Origin: an uncultured Erythrobacter sp.
Lineage (GTDB): Bacteria; Pseudomonadota; Alphaproteobacteria; Sphingomonadales; Sphingomonadaceae
Assembly: GCF_958304185.1 (NCBI RefSeq)
Contig: NZ_OY284434.1
Span: 62,001-126,000 of the forward strand
DNA: 64,000 bases
Direction: 5' to 3'
The translations under genes and the position numbers were made by a program. The notes under the pieces were generated by a model. That model ran no database searches. It was not told where the DNA came from and worked only from the letters and a program-made list of their open reading frames with translations. This document shows positions 1 through 9,875 of the stretch, piece after piece. Within the stretch, counting starts at the first letter, position 1, and every line of letters begins with the position of its first letter.

Positions 1-1792
1 GAAGAAGGAGCAGGTTCTCCCCGTGCTGATCCACGGCGATGCGGCCTTTGCGGGTCAGGGCGTGGTGTGGGAGAGCCTCTCGCTGTCCGGCGTCCCAGGA
101 TACGATACGGGCGGCTGCATCCACTTCATCATCAACAACCAGATCGGCTTCACGACCTCGCCCAAGTTTGCGCGCTCCTCGCCCTATCCGAGTGACGTGG
201 CCAAGGGCGTCATGGCGCCGATCCTGCACGTCAACGGCGATGATCCCGAAGCGGTGACCTTCGCCTGCAAGCTGGCGGTCGAATATCGCCAGACCTTCCA
301 CCGCGATGTCGTGATCGACATGTGGTGCTATCGCCGCTTCGGCCACAATGAAGGCGACGAGCCCAAGTTCACCCAGCCGCTGATGTACGACAAGATCCGC
401 GCGCACCCCAAGGTCAGCGTGGCCTATGAAACGCGGCTGGTCCGTGAAGGCGTGGTCGAACCGGGCACGCGTGACCGGATGGCGGGCGAATTCGTCGCGC
501 TGCTCGAGGAAGAGTTTGAGGCCGGCAAGAACTACAAGGCCAACGAAGCCGATTGGTTCGGCGGGCGCTGGGCGGGCCTCAACAAGCCCGCAGATCCCGA
601 AACCGCGCGCCGCTCGGTCGAAACGGCAATCGAGCCCAAGATGCTCGACTCGCTCGGCCGGGTGCTGACCGAAGTCCCGGCCGATCTGGATGTGCACAAG
701 ACGCTCGACCGGGTGCTCGCTGCCAAGCGTGAAATGTTCGCCGCCGGCGAAGGCTTCGACTGGGCGACGGCTGAGGCGCTCGCCTTCGGCAGCCTTGTCA
801 TGGAAGGCTACGGCGTGCGGCTGTCGGGGCAGGATTCCGGCCGCGGCACCTTCTCGCAACGTCACGCGGTGTGGGTCGATCAGAAGTCGGAACGCAAATA
901 CGTGCCGCTCAGCACCTTGCCGCACGGCAAGTTCGAAGTGCACGATTCCACCCTGTCGGAATATGGCGTGCTGGGGTTCGAATACGGCTTTGCGATGGCT
1001 GATCCGCGCTCCCTCGTGCTGTGGGAAGGCCAGTTCGGCGACTTCGCCAACGGCGCGCAGATCATGATCGACCAGTTCGTCGCCAGTGGTGAGAGCAAGT
1101 GGCTGCGCGCCAACGGCCTCGTGATGCTGTTGCCGCACGGCTATGAAGGGCAAGGGCCAGAACACTCCTCGGCCCGCCTCGAACGCTTCCTCCAGCTGTG
1201 TGCCGACGACAATATGTGCGTCTGCAACGTCACCAGCCCGGCGAACTACTTCCACCTGCTGCGCCGCCAGATGCTGCGGAGCTTCCGCAAACCACTGATC
1301 ATCATGAGCCCCAAGTCGCTGCTGCGCCACCCGCTGGCCAAGAGCAGCCGCGCAGAGTTTCTGGGTGATCGCCAGTTCCGGCGGATCCTGTCGGACTCGG
1401 CCACGATTGCCGACGAGAAGGTGCGTCGTCTGGTGCTGTGTTCGGGCAAGGTCGCCTATGACCTGATGGAAGCCCGCGATGCAGCCGGGATCGACGATGT
1501 CTCGATCGTCCGCATCGAACAGCTGTTCCCCTTCCCGGGCGATCCATTGGCGGTGCGGTTGCAGCGCATGACGAACCTTCAGGACGTGGTGTGGTGTCAG
1601 GAAGAACCGCGCAACAACGGCGCGTGGTTCTTCGTGAACGAGCGGATCGAGGATTCGCTCACCGCTGCCGGTCACACCGGCAAGCGCCCGATCTATGCCG
1701 GCCGCGACGCTGCCGCTTCGCCCGCGACGGGTCTCGCCAGCCGCCACAAGGCTCAGCAGGAAGCGCTGATCGCTGCCGCGCTGGGGCTGTAA
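1..1792 (+). CDS. sucA: 2-oxoglutarate dehydrogenase E1 component, 3' part (5' end outside window)
   Basis: This is the thiamine-diphosphate E1 subunit of the 2-oxoglutarate dehydrogenase complex, which decarboxylates 2-oxoglutarate and passes the succinyl group to the E2 lipoyl arm in the TCA cycle. The frame is open from base 2, so about 596 C-terminal residues of a usual ~940 are present. The ThDP/Mg site is visible at the start ([10 protein letters not shown], then INNQIGFTT), followed by the transketolase-like pyrimidine-binding domain ([23 protein letters not shown]) and the C-terminal domain ([12 protein letters not shown]). It ends 52 bp before odhB, consistent with an operon. Family recognition is certain; only the N-terminus is missing. 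Confidence 0.97.
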   Translation, partial: KKEQVLPVLIHGDAAFAGQGVVWESLSLSGVPGYDTGGCIHFIINNQIGFTTSPKFARSSPYPSDVAKGVMAPILHVNGDDPEAVTFACKLAVEYRQTFHRDVVIDMWCYRRFGHNEGDEPKFTQPLMYDKIRAHPKVSVAYETRLVREGVVEPGTRDRMAGEFVALLEEEFEAGKNYKANEADWFGGRWAGLNKPADPETARRSVETAIEPKMLDSLGRVLTEVPADLDVHKTLDRVLAAKREMFAAGEGFDWATAEALAFGSLVMEGYGVRLSGQDSGRGTFSQRHAVWVDQKSERKYVPLSTLPHGKFEVHDSTLSEYGVLGFEYGFAMADPRSLVLWEGQFGDFANGAQIMIDQFVASGESKWLRANGLVMLLPHGYEGQGPEHSSARLERFLQLCADDNMCVCNVTSPANYFHLLRRQMLRSFRKPLIIMSPKSLLRHPLAKSSRAEFLGDRQFRRILSDSATIADEKVRRLVLCSGKVAYDLMEARDAAGIDDVSIVRIEQLFPFPGDPLAVRLQRMTNLQDVVWCQEEPRNNGAWFFVNERIEDSLTAAGHTGKRPIYAGRDAAASPATGLASRHKAQQEALIAAALGL

Positions 1793-1844
1793 CGGCTCGC
1801 ACCAGTTCACACGAAATCGAATCAAGGTTCAGGAACCCACCCCA

Positions 1845-3086
1845 ATGGCCACCGAAATCAAAGTCCCCGCGCTCGGCGAATCCGTCACCGAAGGCACCAT
1901 CGCCGAATGGCTCAAGCAGCCCGGCGAAGCGGTCGCCGCGGACGAGCCGATTTGCAGCCTCGAAACCGATAAGGTCGCGGTCGACGTGCCCTCGCCGGTC
2001 GCGGGCATCATGTCCGAACACCGCGTGGCGGTGGGCGACACGGTGGAAGTCGGCGCGGTGATCGCGGTTATCGAAGCGGGCGCGACCGCCACCACCGCTG
2101 CGGCGGTGACGGCTGCCGCCGCGACGGCGCCCAAGGCTGACACTCCCGCTCCGGCGGTCAGCGAGGAAGTGCTAGGCGCGGCGCAGACCATGTCGCCCGC
2201 CGTGCGCCGCGCGGTGCTGGAACACGGCGTCGATCCCTCGACCATCAAGGGCAGCGGCAAGGATGGCCGCCTGACCAAGGAAGACGTGCTGGCCGCCGCT
2301 GAGGCCAAGGCCAAGGGCACCCCGGCCCCCGCACCTGCGCCCACCTCGGCTCCGGCCGCTGCGGCGCCTGTGTCGACTGGCAGTGCCCGCGGCGAGGAGC
2401 GGGTCAAGATGACCCGGATGCGCCAGACCATCGCCAAGCGGTTGAAGAGCGCGCAGGACAATGCCGCGCTGCTCACCACCTTCAACGATGTCGACATGAG
2501 CGCCGTCATGGAAGCGCGCGACAAGTACAAGGACCTGTTCGCCAAGAAACACGACATCCGCCTCGGCTTCATGGGCTTCTTCGCCAAGGCCGCCTGCCTT
2601 GCGCTGAAGGACGTGCCCGCCGCCAACGCCTATATCGATGGCGACGAAATCATCTACCACGATTACGTCGATATCTCGGTGGCGGTGTCGGCCCCCAATG
2701 GCCTCGTCGTCCCCGTGATCCGCGATGCCGACAAGAAGGGCTTTGCCCGGATCGAGCAGGACATCGCCGATTTCGGCGCACGCGCGAAGGCGGGTACGCT
2801 GACGATGGAAGACATGAGCGGCGGGACCTTCACCATCTCGAACGGGGGCGTGTTCGGCTCGCTGATGTCGACCCCGATCATCAACCCGCCGCAGAGCGCC
2901 GTGCTGGGGCTCCACCGCATCGAGGACCGTCCGGTGGTCCGCAATGGCCAGATCGTGATCCGCCCGATGATGTATCTTGCGCTTTCGTATGACCACCGCC
3001 TGATCGACGGGCGCGAGGCTGTGACCGCGCTCAAGATCATCAAGGACGCGATTGAAGATCCCACGCGGATGCTGATTGATTTGTGA
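1845..3086 (+). CDS. odhB: 2-oxoglutarate dehydrogenase E2, dihydrolipoyllysine succinyltransferase
   Basis: This 413-residue protein is the core acyltransferase of the 2-oxoglutarate dehydrogenase complex and moves succinyl from lipoamide to CoA. An N-terminal lipoyl domain carries the lipoylated lysine in ETDKVAV (K43). An Ala/Pro-rich linker follows, then a peripheral subunit-binding domain (about residues 116-150, with [11 protein letters not shown]). A second Ala/Pro linker leads to the catalytic domain, whose active-site motif SYDHRLIDG places H384 and D388 near the C-terminus. One lipoyl domain and ~410 residues are normal for the succinyl-type enzyme. It lies between sucA and lpd. Confidence 0.97.
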   Translation: MATEIKVPALGESVTEGTIAEWLKQPGEAVAADEPICSLETDKVAVDVPSPVAGIMSEHRVAVGDTVEVGAVIAVIEAGATATTAAAVTAAAATAPKADTPAPAVSEEVLGAAQTMSPAVRRAVLEHGVDPSTIKGSGKDGRLTKEDVLAAAEAKAKGTPAPAPAPTSAPAAAAPVSTGSARGEERVKMTRMRQTIAKRLKSAQDNAALLTTFNDVDMSAVMEARDKYKDLFAKKHDIRLGFMGFFAKAACLALKDVPAANAYIDGDEIIYHDYVDISVAVSAPNGLVVPVIRDADKKGFARIEQDIADFGARAKAGTLTMEDMSGGTFTISNGGVFGSLMSTPIINPPQSAVLGLHRIEDRPVVRNGQIVIRPMMYLALSYDHRLIDGREAVTALKIIKDAIEDPTRMLIDL

Positions 3087-3106
3087 TTTCCTCCGCCCTG
3101 CATCAT

Positions 3107-3176
3107 CCCAGCGCAAGCTGGGGCCTAGGGCGGCACGCTTGACCCTTGCGGCCTGAGACCCCAGCTTTCGCTGGGG
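3107..3176. repeat. Two-hairpin palindromic repeat between odhB and lpd
   Basis: Two short hairpins flank a spacer: cccagc/gctggg (3107-3112 with 3117-3122, loop GCAA) and ccccagc/gctgggg (3159-3165 with 3170-3176, loop TTTC). The layout matches the elements at 19790-19862 and 34226-34297. The second hairpin is open in the lpd frame and would add 15 residues to Lpd if the upstream in-frame start were used, which is a likely annotation trap. Confidence 0.75.
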
Positions 3177-3190
3177 CGACGGAGAAAATA

Positions 3191-4597
3191 ATGGCTGACC
3201 ATTCCTACAATTACGACGTCCTCATCATCGGCTCTGGCCCCGGCGGCTATGTCACGGCGATCCGCGCCGCGCAGCTGGGACTGAAGACCGCCTGCGTCGA
3301 AAGCCGTGCCACGCTCGGCGGCACCTGTCTCAATGTCGGGTGCATCCCTTCCAAGGCATTGCTCCACGGATCGGAGCTGTTCGATGAGGCCGCGAACGGC
3401 CACTTCGCCACCTGGGGCATCACCGCCACCCCGACGCTCGATCTCGGCAAGATGATGGCCGAGAAGACCAAGGCCGTAGGTGAGCTGACCGGTGGGATCG
3501 AGTTCCTGTTCAAGAAGAACAAGGTCACCTGGCTCAAGGGCCACGCGGCATTTGAAGACGCGCACACCGTCAATGTCGCGGGAGAGAAGATCACCGCCAA
3601 GGACATCGTGATCGCCACCGGTTCGTCAGTCACTCCCCTCCCCGGCGTCACTGTCGACAATGCTGGCAAGCGCATCGTCGACAGCACCGGAGCGCTTGAT
3701 CTGGATGAAGTGCCCGAACACCTCGTGGTGATCGGCGGCGGCGTCATCGGCCTCGAGCTTGGCTCGGTCTGGCGTCGTCTTGGTGCCAAGGTCACTGTGG
3801 TCGAATTCCTCGACCAGTTGCTCCCCGGCATGGACGGCGACGTGCGCAAGGAAGCGCAGAAGGTGTTCAAGAAGCAGGGCATGGCCATGATGCTCAGCCA
3901 CAAGGTCACAGGCGCGAGCGTGGATGGCAAGACTGTCACTCTCACCATAGAAAAGTCCGCTGGTGGTGACGCGCAGACGCTTGAAGCGAGCCACGTGCTG
4001 GTCGCGATCGGCCGCCGTCCGAACACCGATGGTCTGGCGCTCGACAAGGCGGGCCTTGCCACCAACGCCCGCGGCCAAATCGAGATCGACCATGATTTCC
4101 GCACCAGCGTGCCCAACATCTGGGGTATCGGCGACGTCGTCCCCGGCCCGATGCTCGCGCACAAGGCCGAGGATGAGGGCATCGCGGTCGCTGAGAATAT
4201 CGCGGGCCTCACCGGCATCGTGAACCACGATGTGATCCCCAGCGTCGTTTACACCGCGCCCGAAATCGCAGGCGTGGGCATTACTGAGGAACAGGCCAAG
4301 GAGCGCGGGCTCAACGTCAAGGTCGGCAAGTTCCCGATGATGGCCAACAGCCGCGCCAAGGCCAACCGCGACACCGAAGGCTTCGTGAAGGTCATTGCGG
4401 ACGCGGAAACCGACCGCGTGCTGGGCGTGTGGATCGTCGCCAGCCTCGCCGGATCGATGATCGCCGAGGCCTGCGTTGCGATGGAATTCGGGGCGACGTC
4501 CGAGGATATCGCCTACACCTGCCACGCCCACCCGACCCACGCCGAAGCGCTCAAGGAAGCGGCAATGGCGGTGACGGGCAAGCCGATCCATATGTGA
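3191..4597 (+). CDS. lpd: Dihydrolipoyl dehydrogenase (E3)
   Basis: This FAD flavoprotein reoxidises dihydrolipoamide on E2 and passes electrons to NAD+. The 468-residue product has the FAD dinucleotide motif GSGPGG (residues 14-19), the redox disulfide in GGTCLNVGCIPSK (C46, C51), an NAD-binding motif GGGVIGLELG, the FAD motif GIGDV, and the C-terminal interface His-Glu segment HAHPTHAEAL. I start at ATG 3191 because GGAGAAAATA lies directly upstream. The in-frame extension to 3146 only translates a palindromic repeat. It is the third gene of the sucA-odhB-lpd cluster; a dedicated E3 beside E1/E2 is common in alphaproteobacteria. Confidence 0.97.
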   Translation: MADHSYNYDVLIIGSGPGGYVTAIRAAQLGLKTACVESRATLGGTCLNVGCIPSKALLHGSELFDEAANGHFATWGITATPTLDLGKMMAEKTKAVGELTGGIEFLFKKNKVTWLKGHAAFEDAHTVNVAGEKITAKDIVIATGSSVTPLPGVTVDNAGKRIVDSTGALDLDEVPEHLVVIGGGVIGLELGSVWRRLGAKVTVVEFLDQLLPGMDGDVRKEAQKVFKKQGMAMMLSHKVTGASVDGKTVTLTIEKSAGGDAQTLEASHVLVAIGRRPNTDGLALDKAGLATNARGQIEIDHDFRTSVPNIWGIGDVVPGPMLAHKAEDEGIAVAENIAGLTGIVNHDVIPSVVYTAPEIAGVGITEEQAKERGLNVKVGKFPMMANSRAKANRDTEGFVKVIADAETDRVLGVWIVASLAGSMIAEACVAMEFGATSEDIAYTCHAHPTHAEALKEAAMAVTGKPIHM

Positions 4598-4607
4598 TCC
4601 GGCAGAG

Positions 4608-5441
4608 GTGAGCGCCCGCGCCTTTGATCGCTGGCGGCTCACCCTGCCCTTGTTGCTCCCGTCATTGGGCGGGTTGGCATACCTCTACGCCTTTGAAGCA
4701 CCCACTCGGCTGATCGCTGTCAATGTGGGCGCTTTGGCGTTGGCGGTGGTCTGGGTGCTGTTCGGGCGGCTGCCTGGGGGCATCACCAAGCACCTTGTCC
4801 TAGCGGGCCTTGCGGCACTCGCTCTGACGCTTCCTGTCCTGATTGGCCCCGAAGTCGGCGGTGTGTCGCGCTGGCTTCCGGCCGGGCCGGTGCAAATCCA
4901 TTCAGGCGCGCTGCTGTTACCGCTGATCACGGTTCAGGCCGCGCGCGAGCCGAAGGTTGGCACAATCCTGCTTGCGCTGGCGGGTGCGGCGCTATTGTTG
5001 CAACCTGACGCCGCATCGCTGCTCGCGCTCGGGCTGGCGAGCATCGCTCTCGCTGCCGTGTCGCGCAGTATTATCTATGCGGTTGTCGGCCTCGCCGCGC
5101 TTGGCTTTGCTGCCGCAACCTTCGGTGCGGGCACGCTCGAACCGCAGATGTTCACGGAAGGCGTGCTGGCGCAGGTCTGGCAAAGCGCACCGCTGCTGGC
5201 GCTCGCGCTGGGCGGGCTGCTGTTCATCGTTCCAGCGTGGCTGCTGATGCGCAACCCGGACATCCCCCGCGCCGAAGGCGCTGCGCTCGCCGCCTTGCTG
5301 TGCGGCCTCGGCATTGCCGCCGTGCTCGCCCCCTTCCCCTACCCGCTGATCGGCTACGGCGCGGCGCCCATCCTCGGCTTTGGGCTCGCCCTCGGCCTGC
5401 GCAAGGCTGGCCATAGCGCTCGCAATCTGCCAACATTCTGA
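4608..5441 (+). CDS. Polytopic membrane protein, possible divergent SEDS-like protein
   Basis: The function is unknown. The 277-residue product is mostly hydrophobic, with about eight to nine predicted membrane segments. It begins with GTG at 4608, 10 bp after lpd, so it is probably co-transcribed. One stretch resembles the FtsW/RodA signature: RWLPAGPVQIHSG (R88 to G100) followed 32 residues later by LLLQPD (to D134). This compares with the SEDS pattern RW..lG...QPSE, then ..QPDlG. The protein is clearly shorter than true SEDS glycosyltransferases (about 370-400 residues) and the QPSE glutamate is absent. An enzymatic role is therefore doubtful; the homology is inference only. Confidence 0.8.
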   Translation: MSARAFDRWRLTLPLLLPSLGGLAYLYAFEAPTRLIAVNVGALALAVVWVLFGRLPGGITKHLVLAGLAALALTLPVLIGPEVGGVSRWLPAGPVQIHSGALLLPLITVQAAREPKVGTILLALAGAALLLQPDAASLLALGLASIALAAVSRSIIYAVVGLAALGFAAATFGAGTLEPQMFTEGVLAQVWQSAPLLALALGGLLFIVPAWLLMRNPDIPRAEGAALAALLCGLGIAAVLAPFPYPLIGYGAAPILGFGLALGLRKAGHSARNLPTF

Positions 5442-5483
5442 TCTGTTGAGACAACGCCCAAAAGCAGGCGAGAAGGGGCGTCA

Positions 5484-6974
5484 GTGAACGCGGTTCGCAG
5501 AGCCATGACCGCATTGGCAGCCGCCAGCTTGATCTTGCTGGTGGGCTGCGGCGCGTCCGACGATACCGCTTCCGTTGCGCCGCCGCGCGGAGACGATCCG
5601 ATCGTCTTCCCACAGCAGGCATCGCAGATCGCCGTCGACCTGAAGCTCGATCTGGCTGAGCTTGAGCGCACGCTCGAACGCGAATTGCCGCGCGAATTGT
5701 GGCGGATCGACCGTCCGGGGAGCGAATGTGTCGCCTCTCAGAAGGTCGATCTGGCGCTGTTCAAGGTCAAATCGCCCAAGATCGAATGCCACATCACCGG
5801 CAAGGTCACACGCGGCAGGCTGCGGCTGAGCGGCAAGGGTCAGGCGCTGATCGTCACCCTGCCGGTCTCCGGCACGCTCGCGGCGCGCGATGTCGCCGGG
5901 ATGTTCAAGGGCGAGACCGGCACAGGCGCGGCCGAAGTGGCGCTGTCGCTGCGGCTTGATCTGACGCCGGACTGGAAGCTCGCCAGCACCGCAAAGCTCG
6001 ATTACCGCTGGACGCGCCAGCCGGGGATCGACTTCCTCGGGCGGCGGATCACCTTCACCAGCGAGGCCGACCGCGAGCTGCGCCCGGTCAAGCGCGAGGT
6101 CGAACGCATTGTCGCGCGCGAACTGGCGCGCCTGCCAGTCAAGGCTACCGCGCAGGATGGCTGGACCAAGGCGCATGGGGTGTTCGTGCTCAACCGCGAG
6201 AACCCACCGGTGTGGGGGCGGATGACCCCGCAGCGGTTCCGGTTCGGCGGCTATACGGTGCAGGGGCGCGAGCTGGTCCTGCATCTGGGGCTTGATGGGA
6301 TGTTCGAAAGCTTCGTCGGCATCAAGCCCGATGCAGCCGCGCCAGCCCCGCTTCCCCCGCTGGCGCGGCGTGACAAGGCGCAGGCCAAGTCCATCTTACA
6401 CGTACCGGTGGTAGCCGATTACGCAGTGCTTGAACCGGTGATCGCCAAGGCGCTGGCCAAGCGCGCTCAGCGGGCTTTCGTGGTCGCCGATTACGGTTCG
6501 GTCACCGCGCAGTTCGACAAGATCACCGTCTATGGCACCGGCAACGGGCGCATCGCCGTGGGGGGCGAGTTCACGGCGAACTCGGACCTGCCGGTGATCG
6601 AGCAGGCCAAGGGGAGGATCTGGCTAACCGCGCGCCCCGTCAACACGCCCGGATCGCGCGCGGTGAAGTTCACCGAGGTGAGGATCACGGGAGATACCGA
6701 TATCGTGGGCGAAGAATTCCTGTTCGCGCTCGCCAATTCGCCCGATTTCCAGGGCGCGATCACCGATACGCTGGCGCAGAATTTCGAAGGTGACTTTAAC
6801 AAGCTGCGCGGCAAGATCGACCGCGCGCTGGCCAAACGCAAAGGCCGCCTCGCCGATTACAGCATCACCATTGAAAGGGTCGAGACGGGGATCATCACGG
6901 CGCACGGCCAAGGCCTCTACCTCCCGGTCGATATCACCGCGCAGATCGATGCAAAGCTGCGGCGGCTGAATTGA
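5484..6974 (+). CDS. DUF4403 family lipoprotein
   Basis: A 496-residue exported lipoprotein. The N-terminus has two arginines, a hydrophobic core and a lipobox LVGC (C22), so it is predicted to be lipidated and envelope-anchored. The remainder resembles the DUF4403 family, which is predicted to form elongated beta-rich folds and has no established biochemical role. I keep the GTG start at 5484 because AGAAGGGG lies 5 bases upstream. An ATG at 5505 would also leave a usable signal peptide. Residues near 290-305 are Ala/Pro-rich and may link two halves. It follows the membrane protein gene by 42 bp on the same strand. Confidence 0.85.
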   Translation: MNAVRRAMTALAAASLILLVGCGASDDTASVAPPRGDDPIVFPQQASQIAVDLKLDLAELERTLERELPRELWRIDRPGSECVASQKVDLALFKVKSPKIECHITGKVTRGRLRLSGKGQALIVTLPVSGTLAARDVAGMFKGETGTGAAEVALSLRLDLTPDWKLASTAKLDYRWTRQPGIDFLGRRITFTSEADRELRPVKREVERIVARELARLPVKATAQDGWTKAHGVFVLNRENPPVWGRMTPQRFRFGGYTVQGRELVLHLGLDGMFESFVGIKPDAAAPAPLPPLARRDKAQAKSILHVPVVADYAVLEPVIAKALAKRAQRAFVVADYGSVTAQFDKITVYGTGNGRIAVGGEFTANSDLPVIEQAKGRIWLTARPVNTPGSRAVKFTEVRITGDTDIVGEEFLFALANSPDFQGAITDTLAQNFEGDFNKLRGKIDRALAKRKGRLADYSITIERVETGIITAHGQGLYLPVDITAQIDAKLRRLN

Positions 6975-7051
6975 ACAGCTAACTATTCAGGCAGGCTTTT
7001 GCGCGGGCCTCTGTCTGCGTAGACCCCTGCCCGAGAAAGAGGAACGCACGC

Positions 7052-8410
7052 ATGGCCTATCCGCAATTGACCGACAAAGCCGGAGTGCTGGCGACCGCGC
7101 TGGCGATCCGCACGCGCAAGATCAGCGTGGCCGAAGCGGTCGATGCGGCGATCACTCGGGCCGGGCGGGATGATGCCGCGATTGACGCGCTCGCCGTCCC
7201 CGATTTTGAACGCGCGTGTGAGACCGCGCGGACGATGGACAGTGCGCCGCGGCAGCTGAACCAGCCCCTGTTTGGCGTACCGATGACGATCAAGGAGAGC
7301 TTCGACGTCGCCGGGCTGCCGACCACCTTCGGCCACCCGGAGTTCCGCGATCAACTCGCTACCCGCGATGCGGCGTTGGTGCGCCGGTTGAAGGCGGCCG
7401 GCGCGATCATCATCGGCAAGACCAATGTGCCGGTGGATCTCACCGACTGGCAGAGCTTTAACCCGGTCTATGGCCGCACCTCCAACCCGCATGATCCTGA
7501 CCGCTCCCCCGGCGGATCGTCAGGCGGCAGCGCGGCAGCAGTGGCGAGCGGGATCGTGCCGGGCGACTTCGGCACCGACATCGGCGGATCGGTGCGGGTG
7601 CCGGCGCATTTCTGCGGGGTATGGGGGCACAAGACGACCTGGGGCCTCATCCCCAAGCACGGCCACGATTTCCCCGGCATGTCGCGCCGCGAAGGTTTCG
7701 TCGCCGCGCATGACAGCCCGCTGAGTATCGCCGGGCCGCTGGCGCGTAATGCGCCCGATCTTGCCGTGCTGACCGAAGTGGGGGCCGAGGTGCCGCTGCG
7801 CCGCCGTCCCAAGCCGCTGAAGGAATGCCGTCTCCTCGCGGTTACTGCGCTGCCCAATGCGCCGGTCGATGCCAGCGTGATGGAGCCGACCGAAGCCGCG
7901 CTCGAACAGCTGGCCCGCGCGGGTGTGCGGATCGACCGGTCGAACGACCTTCTGCCCGATCAGGCGCAGCAATATCGCCACTATCTTAAGATGATGAACG
8001 TGGTGATGGCGCGCGGTGCTCCGGCGCCGGACGGCAGACGCGCGACGGCGACTGACTGGTTCGACCTGCTCGACGCTCAGGCCGCCTGCATCGCGCAGTG
8101 GGAGGCTTTGTTTGCGGAGTATGACTTCGTCCTCGCCCCGCCCGCCCCGGTGCTGGCGGTGCCGCACCGCGATACGGCCGTGTTCCGCGGCACCTTGATG
8201 ATCAATGGCAAGGAGGAGCCGGGCGGCAATGCGCTGGCCTGGGCCGGGCTGGCGACCTTCCCCAACCTGCCCGCCACGGTACTCCCGATTGGTAGCGGCA
8301 CCTATCTCGGTAGCACGCTGCCTTGCGGCATGCAGGTAATCGGGCCGCGCTGGAGCGATCTCGATTGCATCGCGGCGGCAGAGGCGATCGGACAGGTGTT
8401 GCACTCGTAA
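7052..8410 (+). CDS. Amidase (amidase signature family)
   Basis: This 452-residue hydrolase belongs to the amidase signature family, which cleaves C-N bonds in amides. The Ser-cisSer-Lys triad is visible: K81 in MTIKESFDV, cis-Ser S156 in SPGGSSGGS, and nucleophile S180 in GTDIGGSVRVP. The spacing between the two serines (24) is canonical. The substrate cannot be inferred. Nothing suggests a GatA role: no gatB or gatC is adjacent. A purine-rich AGAAAGAGGAACG precedes the ATG. The C-terminal part keeps the usual P-x-LP-G-x-P-like regions (FPNLPATVLPIG). Confidence 0.92.
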   Translation: MAYPQLTDKAGVLATALAIRTRKISVAEAVDAAITRAGRDDAAIDALAVPDFERACETARTMDSAPRQLNQPLFGVPMTIKESFDVAGLPTTFGHPEFRDQLATRDAALVRRLKAAGAIIIGKTNVPVDLTDWQSFNPVYGRTSNPHDPDRSPGGSSGGSAAAVASGIVPGDFGTDIGGSVRVPAHFCGVWGHKTTWGLIPKHGHDFPGMSRREGFVAAHDSPLSIAGPLARNAPDLAVLTEVGAEVPLRRRPKPLKECRLLAVTALPNAPVDASVMEPTEAALEQLARAGVRIDRSNDLLPDQAQQYRHYLKMMNVVMARGAPAPDGRRATATDWFDLLDAQAACIAQWEALFAEYDFVLAPPAPVLAVPHRDTAVFRGTLMINGKEEPGGNALAWAGLATFPNLPATVLPIGSGTYLGSTLPCGMQVIGPRWSDLDCIAAAEAIGQVLHS

Positions 8411-8417
8411 TTCCAAT

Positions 8418-8512
8418 TCGTCATTGCGAGCAGCGAAGCGGCGCGGCAATCCAGAGTGGCACGCGGGCCGCCCTGGATTGCCGCGTCGCCTGCGGCTCCT
8501 CGCAATGACGAG
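8418..8512. repeat. Palindromic intergenic repeat, CGTCATTGCGAG family
   Basis: A long imperfect inverted repeat has arms 8418-8454 and 8473-8511, each beginning tcgtcattgcgag and ending at caatccag/ctggattg. A related copy is at 50349-50454. It lies between the amidase and PepSY genes. Elements starting CGTCATTGCGAG are widespread in alphaproteobacterial genomes. Confidence 0.85.
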
Positions 8513-8520
8513 TAATTTCT

Positions 8521-9216
8521 ATGTCAGGCCTCTCCATGCGCTCTCTTGCTAAGTGGCACATCTGGCTCGGCTGGCTGGTCGGTGTGCCGATCGTAATGTG
8601 GCTCGCAACCGGCCTGCTGATGGTCGCGCGCCCGATTGATGAGGTGCGCGGCGAGCATCTGCGGCGCGAAAGCCCACCCGCTGCACTGGTGCTGCCCGGC
8701 AGCAATCTCGCCGCGCCCGGAGCGAAGCTGGCCGAGATGCGGGTGCAGATGCAGGACGACCGACCCGTTGCGATCCTGACCAGGCTCGATGGTAGTGTCC
8801 GCCGGGTCGACTTCGCCAGCGGCGCGGCCCTCCCGCCCCTCGATGCGGCTGCTGCGCAAGCGCTGGTGGCGCGCGAGATTACCGGCGGCGATGCGGTGGA
8901 GCGCGTCACGCTGTTCCCCGCAGACCGCACGCCGTTCGATTTCCGCCGCCCGCTTGCGGTGTGGCAAGTCGCGCTCGCGGATGGCACCAATGTCTATGTG
9001 GGGCGCGATACCGGCGCCATCGAGGCGGTGCGCACGCGCTGGTGGCGGGCGTTTGACCTCGCATGGGGCCTCCACATTATGGACCTGTCCGAGCGGGAGG
9101 ACACCAGCCACCCGGTGCTGATCATCTTCGCTGCGCTCTCGCTGACTGGGGCACTCATCGGCCTCGTGTTGATGTTCCGGCGCCGCAAATCGCGCCCGGC
9201 CGCCAAGCCCTTATGA
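8521..9216 (+). CDS. PepSY-domain membrane protein
   Basis: This 231-residue inner-membrane protein has an N-terminal membrane helix (WHIWLGWLVGVPIVMWLATG), an extracytoplasmic region with PepSY-like halves (ASGAALPPLDAAAAQALVA; TNVYVGRDTGAIEAVRTR), and a C-terminal helix after the conserved WGLHIMDLSERED. This is the short PepSY_TM-like type often found beside iron or copper uptake genes, although none is adjacent here. Its stop overlaps the ATG of the next gene (ATGA), so the two are translationally coupled. An alternative Met lies at 8536. Confidence 0.85.
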   Translation: MSGLSMRSLAKWHIWLGWLVGVPIVMWLATGLLMVARPIDEVRGEHLRRESPPAALVLPGSNLAAPGAKLAEMRVQMQDDRPVAILTRLDGSVRRVDFASGAALPPLDAAAAQALVAREITGGDAVERVTLFPADRTPFDFRRPLAVWQVALADGTNVYVGRDTGAIEAVRTRWWRAFDLAWGLHIMDLSEREDTSHPVLIIFAALSLTGALIGLVLMFRRRKSRPAAKPL

Positions 9217-9854
9217 CCCCGACCGTCCTCACTCCGATCCTCGACTGGCTTGACCTTGCCGGGATTGCGCTGTTCGCGCTGTCGGGTGCGGTGCTGGCGG
9301 CCCGGCTCAAGCAGACCTTCGTCACCATGGCCTTCTTCGCACTGGTGACGGGCGTGGGCGGAGGAACGGTGCGCGATCTGCTGATCCGCGCGCCGGTGTT
9401 CTGGATCGACGACCCGTGGGTGGCGGCGGTGTGCCTCGGCACGGCGCTGATCGCGTGGTTTACGCCGGTCCGGTGGTGGGAGGGCAAAGGCTTCGCCTAT
9501 GCCGACGGTGCGGGCCTCGCCGCCTATGCCGCGATCGGCAGCGCGAAGGCGCTGGCCTATGGCATCCCGCCGATCCCGGCGGCGCTGATGGGCGTGATCA
9601 CCGGCTGCGTCGGCGGGATCATCCGCGATGTCGTCGCCGGGCGCCCGTCGATCATCATGAGCCCCGAACTCTACGTCACCCCCGCCGCGCTGACCGCCGC
9701 ATTGACGGTAGCAGGAATGCTGGCCGCGCCCCTGCTGGGTGTGAGCGACCAATGGGCCTGGGCGCTGGGCTTCGTTTGCGGATTTGCCCTGCGCGCGGCG
9801 GCGATCCGCTGGGAATGGGGCCTGCCGAGCTATGGCGAGAGGGAGGGCGCCTAG
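9213..9854 (+). CDS. TRIC cation channel family protein (YadS/UPF0126-like)
   Basis: A 213-residue membrane protein with about seven helices and the internal duplication typical of bacterial TRIC/UPF0126 proteins. The first repeat carries GVGGGTVRDLL and the second CVGGIIRDVVAG. These paired GG-x-(I/V)RD motifs are the diagnostic glycine-hinge and arginine elements of the family, whose characterised members are trimeric monovalent cation channels. The start at 9213 overlaps the preceding stop. It converges with the following minus-strand gene after 21 bp. Confidence 0.93.
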   Translation: MTPTVLTPILDWLDLAGIALFALSGAVLAARLKQTFVTMAFFALVTGVGGGTVRDLLIRAPVFWIDDPWVAAVCLGTALIAWFTPVRWWEGKGFAYADGAGLAAYAAIGSAKALAYGIPPIPAALMGVITGCVGGIIRDVVAGRPSIIMSPELYVTPAALTAALTVAGMLAAPLLGVSDQWAWALGFVCGFALRAAAIRWEWGLPSYGEREGA

Positions 9855-9875
9855 GCCCCCTCCCCCGCTGTCGCC

